Below, in pieces: positions 5,326 to 8,772 of a stretch of DNA of 8,772 nt. The notes under the pieces were generated by a model. It did no database searches and was not told the DNA's origin. It saw only the letters and a program-made list of their open reading frames with translations. Position numbers and translations under genes: made by a program. Position 1 is the first letter of the stretch; each line of letters starts with the position of its first letter. Source of the stretch: Mogibacterium sp. (GTDB lineage: Bacteria > Bacillota_A > Clostridia > Peptostreptococcales > Anaerovoracaceae); NCBI GenBank assembly GCA_017469325.1, contig JAFUGO010000065.1, forward strand, positions 1 to 8,772, written 5' to 3'.

Positions 5326-6489
5326 ATGAAGAACAAGAACAAACGCAATTTAATAATCGTACTGATGCTTGTGGCAGCTCTTATCTCATCCGCGTTCATG
5401 TCATCATTTGCCGTGAGCCAGGAGGAGAAAGACGCCGCTACCAAGGCTGCGAAAGAGGCCAAGGAAGCGACTGAAGCCAAGAGAAAAGAAGCCAAAGATG
5501 CCGCCAAGAAGGCAGCCGAGGCCGTGGCCAATTTTGAGGATGCCGAAAAAGAACTCGAGCAGATCTCAAGCGATATAGAAAACATCAAGGTCGAGATCGC
5601 CAATACAGAGGCCGAGATCGAAAACACAAAGGCCGAGATGGAGGCAAAAGAGGCCGAGATCGAAGAGCAGAACACGGCTCTCAATAACAGGCTCACAGCC
5701 ATGTACAAGACGGGCAACTCGGGATTTGTCGACGTACTGCTGAATTCCGAGAGCATCGAGGATCTCATGACTAATGTAGGCATGGTGCATAAGATCCTTG
5801 AGAGCGACCAGAACCTGCTGAAGAAACTGCAGAAAGAGTACAAAAAGCTACAGGAGCTCAAGGAGCAGCTTGAGGCGCAGGAGGCAGCTCTCGCGGATCA
5901 GCAGATCAGCCTCGAGGCAAAAGAGGTAGAGACGGAAGAGCTCAAGAAAAAGTATCAGGAAGAAGCGGACAAGATGCACGCTCTGCAGGAAGAGAAAGAA
6001 GCCGAAGCGGCGGAGATGGCTGCCGAAGCTGTAAGGATGCAGCTTGAGGCGGAAGCGATGATCGTCGAGTCCGGCGGTAAGATAGATGTGGCTCCGGGTG
6101 AATACCAGTGGCCGACAGCTTCCAACTGGCAGCAGTCCGACAAGTACGGATGGAGGATCTGCCCGTTCCACGGAAGAGAGTTCCACAACGGACTCGATAT
6201 AGTACTCACCAGCGGAACAAGAGGAGCCCCGGTCTACGCCATCGCTGACGGATACGTGACAAGAGCGTCGTACTACGGCGGATACGGAAACTGCGTACAG
6301 TACGCGATCGGAAACGGATACAGTGTTCTCTACGGACACCTGAGCGGGTATAATTGTAAAGCAGGCCAGTATGTCACAAAGGGAAGCGTACTCGGCTACA
6401 TAGGAAGCACGGGTAATTCCACAGGACCGCACCTGCACTTTACGGTATTCCAGGGCGGCTCCACAATCAATCCATATTCACTTTATTAA
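5326..6489 (+). CDS. Secreted coiled-coil M23 endopeptidase, probable FtsEX-controlled murein hydrolase
   Basis: The protein has 387 residues. Residues 1-30 form a Sec signal (KNKNKR, hydrophobic core, SSFAVS). Residues 31-248 are Ala/Glu/Lys-rich coiled coil, interrupted by a PcsB/CwlO/EnvC-like stretch (MYKTGNSGFVDVLLNSESIE, 126-145). Residues 258-387 are a LytM/M23 domain that cuts peptide cross-bridges. Zinc and catalytic residues all appear present: His287 and Asp291 in HNGLD, His338 in YGHLSG, and His369/His371 in HLH. It should therefore be an active enzyme rather than a degenerate EnvC-type activator. It lies directly after ftsX, and by analogy with PcsB and CwlO its coiled coil likely docks on the FtsX loop. 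ATG 5326 begins the signal peptide. No strong ribosome site precedes it, only GGG at 5311-5313, so coupling to ftsX is likely. TTG 5314 is an unlikely alternative. Three cysteines (279, 323, 344) lie in the exported domain. Confidence 0.9.
   Translation: MKNKNKRNLIIVLMLVAALISSAFMSSFAVSQEEKDAATKAAKEAKEATEAKRKEAKDAAKKAAEAVANFEDAEKELEQISSDIENIKVEIANTEAEIENTKAEMEAKEAEIEEQNTALNNRLTAMYKTGNSGFVDVLLNSESIEDLMTNVGMVHKILESDQNLLKKLQKEYKKLQELKEQLEAQEAALADQQISLEAKEVETEELKKKYQEEADKMHALQEEKEAEAAEMAAEAVRMQLEAEAMIVESGGKIDVAPGEYQWPTASNWQQSDKYGWRICPFHGREFHNGLDIVLTSGTRGAPVYAIADGYVTRASYYGGYGNCVQYAIGNGYSVLYGHLSGYNCKAGQYVTKGSVLGYIGSTGNSTGPHLHFTVFQGGSTINPYSLY
5588..5671 (+). repeat. Four tandem 21-base units encoding coiled-coil heptads
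   Basis: The 12-base core AGGCCGAGATCG, or a one- or two-base variant, recurs at 5588, 5609, 5630 and 5651, exactly 21 bases apart. Each unit encodes one heptad of the coiled coil (xAEIExx pattern) in the M23 peptidase. The match at DNA level suggests growth by unit duplication, though a biased codon choice for Ala-Glu-Ile could also give it. Confidence 0.7.
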
Positions 6490-6505
6490 AAGCTGATAAC
6501 AGTAT

Positions 6506-8152
6506 ATGACCATACATTCGAAGGTATTGGAAATAATAGAATCAAGGCATATCGGAGAGGAGATGCGTGAAGAATTCTTCTCTCCGAAGCCAAGACTCGC
6601 CTACGATCCATTCCTGCTTGCGAACATGCGAGAAGGGGTGGATTTGTTGCTAAATGCGGTAGACAGCGGAAAGCGCATAGTCATTTACGGCGACTATGAT
6701 GTGGATGGCATCACATCCACCGCTCTTCTGATGAAGGTTATAGGCACGCTAACCGACAACGTGACATACTATATCCCTTCACGTCTCGATGAAGGCTACG
6801 GCCTGCACATGGAGGCTATCGACCGCATACGCGACAGCGGAGGCGAGTTTATCGTGACCGTGGACTGCGGATCGTCATCGGCAAAAGAGACGGCTTACGC
6901 CCATTCGCTCGGGATAGAGACGCTCGTAACTGATCATCACAATATGGGAAGCGACAGGGCCGAAGGCATAATAATAAACCCGAGACTCGAAGAGGACGGG
7001 TATCCTTTCAAGGGCCTTGCCGGAGTCGGAGTCGCGTATAAGCTGGCTCTGGCCATATCCCGTGAAAGATCCATACCGGGGCCGCTGATGGCCGAGATGC
7101 TCGAATTCGCCACCATCGGGACTATCGCAGACATAATGCCTATGATCGACGAGAACCGCACGATAGTGAAGTGCGGTCTCAGAAGCATCCACCTGGGCTG
7201 CAGAAACAAAGGCTTAAGGGAACTGATCGACAGATCGTCCTTTGACTACAGAACGCTGAAGGCCGGAGACATATCGTTCGGCATAGCTCCGAAGATCAAC
7301 GCGTCCGGGAGACTCGGCGACGCATCTATAGGCGTAAGGCTGTTCCTCTCGGAGGATGAACAGGAGATAAGGGAATGCTGCGGCAGACTGATCGAGGCTA
7401 ATTCGGAACGCAGGAGGCTGCAGGACGATGCATACAACAAGGGATCCGAGATGCTCGGCGATGAGCTCAAAAAAGGAGACTTTGTCGTAGTAGAGATCAA
7501 TGACTCGCATGAGGGAGTGCTCGGCATAGTTGCCGGCAAGCTCAGAGAGAAGATAAACAGACCTGTCGTCGTCATATCCCGCAACGGAGATACATATAAA
7601 GGCACAGGCAGATCGATACCGGGCGTGGACCTGTTCACCATGCTCGATAAATACAGAGACAGATTCATCAGCTTCGGCGGACACAGCGCGGCGTGCGGAT
7701 TCACCATAGCCGCCGACAGCATGGCTGAATTGAGAATGGATCTTAACACCGACATAAAAGCCATGACGGAAGAGGATCCGGAAATCCTTGAGGTCAGACG
7801 GCACAGTGACGCGGATCTTGAGCCGGATGAAATAGACCTTGATCTTGCGGAAGCTCTGCAGCTCCTTGAGCCGTGCGGCAAGGACAATGAGATCCCGGTC
7901 TTTACGATCAGGAATGCCGAGGTAAGAGGGTGGAGATTTCTTAAGGATGATGATAAAATGGCAAGGTTCTCAGTTGTCACAGGTGAAGGCAGGAGCGTAG
8001 ACGCGGTCATATTCAGAAATGCCGCCGGCGCGTATGAAGCTGTGACGGAAGGCAGGGTGGATATACTCTGCAACATTGAGATCAATAACTGGAGAGATAT
8101 AAGAAAGGCGCAGGTAATAGCACGCGAGATAGTGCCTGCGGGAACCATATGA
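6506..8152 (+). CDS. recJ: Single-stranded-DNA-specific 5'-3' exonuclease RecJ
   Basis: This 548-residue DHH/DHHA1 phosphoesterase degrades single-stranded DNA 5' to 3' in recombination and mismatch or base-excision repair. Metal-binding motifs are GDYDVDG (62-68), VDCG (119-122) and TDHH (142-145). LAGVGVAYKL (171-180), GTIADIMPM (205-213) and APKINASGRL (261-270) are RecJ-typical. The DHHA1 part carries GVLGIVAGKL (337-346), TGRS (367-370) and GGHSAACGF (391-399), and a C-terminal OB-type region follows at about 460-545. The N-terminus is short: DPFLL, which usually lies well inside RecJ, comes at residue 34. A TAA at 6497-6499 closes the frame upstream, so no longer form is available. ATG 6506 has no Shine-Dalgarno. 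ATG 6563 has GGAG at 6554-6557, but starting there would drop conserved-looking sequence. The stop overlaps the next start (ATGA). Confidence 0.93.
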   Translation: MTIHSKVLEIIESRHIGEEMREEFFSPKPRLAYDPFLLANMREGVDLLLNAVDSGKRIVIYGDYDVDGITSTALLMKVIGTLTDNVTYYIPSRLDEGYGLHMEAIDRIRDSGGEFIVTVDCGSSSAKETAYAHSLGIETLVTDHHNMGSDRAEGIIINPRLEEDGYPFKGLAGVGVAYKLALAISRERSIPGPLMAEMLEFATIGTIADIMPMIDENRTIVKCGLRSIHLGCRNKGLRELIDRSSFDYRTLKAGDISFGIAPKINASGRLGDASIGVRLFLSEDEQEIRECCGRLIEANSERRRLQDDAYNKGSEMLGDELKKGDFVVVEINDSHEGVLGIVAGKLREKINRPVVVISRNGDTYKGTGRSIPGVDLFTMLDKYRDRFISFGGHSAACGFTIAADSMAELRMDLNTDIKAMTEEDPEILEVRRHSDADLEPDEIDLDLAEALQLLEPCGKDNEIPVFTIRNAEVRGWRFLKDDDKMARFSVVTGEGRSVDAVIFRNAAGAYEAVTEGRVDILCNIEINNWRDIRKAQVIAREIVPAGTI

Positions 8153-8772
8153 CCGGAGAAGAAAAAGATCTACAGAAAACACAGGACGGAGAAACGACGG
8201 CGCCTAAGGTGACTCTTGGGCTGGAGCTTTCGGACGTTGACGCGTATCACGTAAACGACGGAGTGACAGAGGAGTCTCGCGACGCGATCAGAACAGCCCG
8301 TAACGCGAAACGTGAAGCAAGGTCCCGGAAAAGGACCGGAGCAGGCGGCCGCATCGGGATGTTCCTTCTTGGCGTGCTGTTCTGTGCAGGTATAATGCTT
8401 CTCTGCACACAGGTGCTGGGCCTCGGACATTTTATAACCGACAAAAAATATGATTACTATACCGACCTGGACAGCGCATATGGTAAGTATTACGAGATAA
8501 TGAAGATGATCGGCGAGGATCCGATCGCCGAGACCGTTCCGCAGGACATCGATGATGATGAGCTCAAAGAGATAGTCGCGGGCATCGGCGATCCTTACGC
8601 AGAGTACTTTACAGCGGAAGAATACGAAGAGTTCCAGAAGAGGTACCTGGGCGACTATGTCGGGATCGGAATAGGCGTCATACAGGAAGACGAAAACATC
8701 GTTATCCGTACTGTATTTGAAGATACCCCGGCTGCCGAAGCAGACATACAGGAAGGTGACATAATAGTAAAA
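8149..8772 (+). CDS. ctpA: S41-family C-terminal processing protease (CtpA type), 5' part only
   Basis: The frame is open from ATG 8149 to the window edge (208 codons), and the Ser-Lys catalytic part lies beyond. Family members are membrane-anchored proteases outside the cell that trim or degrade exported proteins, including wall hydrolases. The visible part has a charged cytoplasmic head (1-67, ending in a run of Arg/Lys), one membrane segment (about 69-92), and the S41 entry region GIGDPYAEYFTAEEYEEFQ (145-163). A PDZ domain begins near 168 (GDYVGIGIGV) and runs through TPAAEADIQEGDIIVK. The start overlaps the recJ stop by 4 bases (ATGA), with only a weak GGGA at 8140-8143. Many relatives have only a short N-terminal tail before the membrane segment, so the 67-residue head is unusual. 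The position downstream of ftsEX and a wall hydrolase fits a role in hydrolase turnover. Confidence 0.85.
   Translation, partial: MTGEEKDLQKTQDGETTAPKVTLGLELSDVDAYHVNDGVTEESRDAIRTARNAKREARSRKRTGAGGRIGMFLLGVLFCAGIMLLCTQVLGLGHFITDKKYDYYTDLDSAYGKYYEIMKMIGEDPIAETVPQDIDDDELKEIVAGIGDPYAEYFTAEEYEEFQKRYLGDYVGIGIGVIQEDENIVIRTVFEDTPAAEADIQEGDIIVK

Noticed and set aside
1109..8444. Minus-strand open frames opposite the transporter, fts, hydrolase, recJ and ctpA genes
   Set aside because: All lie antisense to genes with clear family motifs, show low-complexity Ser/Leu-rich or otherwise unfamiliar translations, and lack ribosome sites.

Overview
The window looks like chromosomal DNA of a low-to-moderate GC Gram-positive anaerobe (Bacillota, most likely class Clostridia). 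This is inferred from the oxygen-sensitive Fe-S hydratase, the lipoprotein-anchored amino-acid ABC transporter, strong AGGAGG-type ribosome binding sites, and the order ftsE - ftsX - secreted coiled-coil peptidase - S41 protease. No transposase, phage gene, tRNA, rRNA or CRISPR array is visible. The genes are densely packed, and the longest gap without a gene is 233 bases (910-1142).

Region 1 (1-909, minus strand): the start of ttdA, the alpha subunit of an iron-sulfur L(+)-tartrate dehydratase/fumarase-type hydratase. It is read leftward and runs off the left edge with no stop codon. Region 2 (910-1142): a divergent control region. It holds a good rightward promoter (TTGCAT, 17-base spacer, extended -10 TATAGT), three regularly spaced ARG-box-like sites, a perfect 12-bp palindrome at the predicted transcription start, and a GC-rich leader hairpin. 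Region 3 (1143-3385): a complete polar amino-acid ABC transporter operon of binding lipoprotein, permease and ATPase, closed by a clear intrinsic terminator at 3399-3423.

Region 4 (3424-8772, plus strand): a second operon with its own TATAAT box. It encodes FtsE (with an unusual C-terminal tail), FtsX, a secreted coiled-coil M23 endopeptidase with all zinc and catalytic residues, RecJ, and the first 208 residues of a CtpA-type S41 protease with a long cytoplasmic head. FtsE-FtsX-M23 form a coherent module. ATP hydrolysis by FtsE in the cytoplasm is passed through FtsX to the coiled coil of the wall hydrolase, which cuts peptidoglycan at division or during growth. CtpA-like proteases commonly process or turn over such hydrolases. 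The DNA-repair exonuclease gene recJ sits between the hydrolase and protease genes and is the odd member.

Most of the window is recognisable housekeeping and transport machinery, and I do not see a wholly new system. The points most worth a second look are the FtsE tail, the recJ insertion, the candidate arginine-type operator array, and the translation signals of the fts operon.
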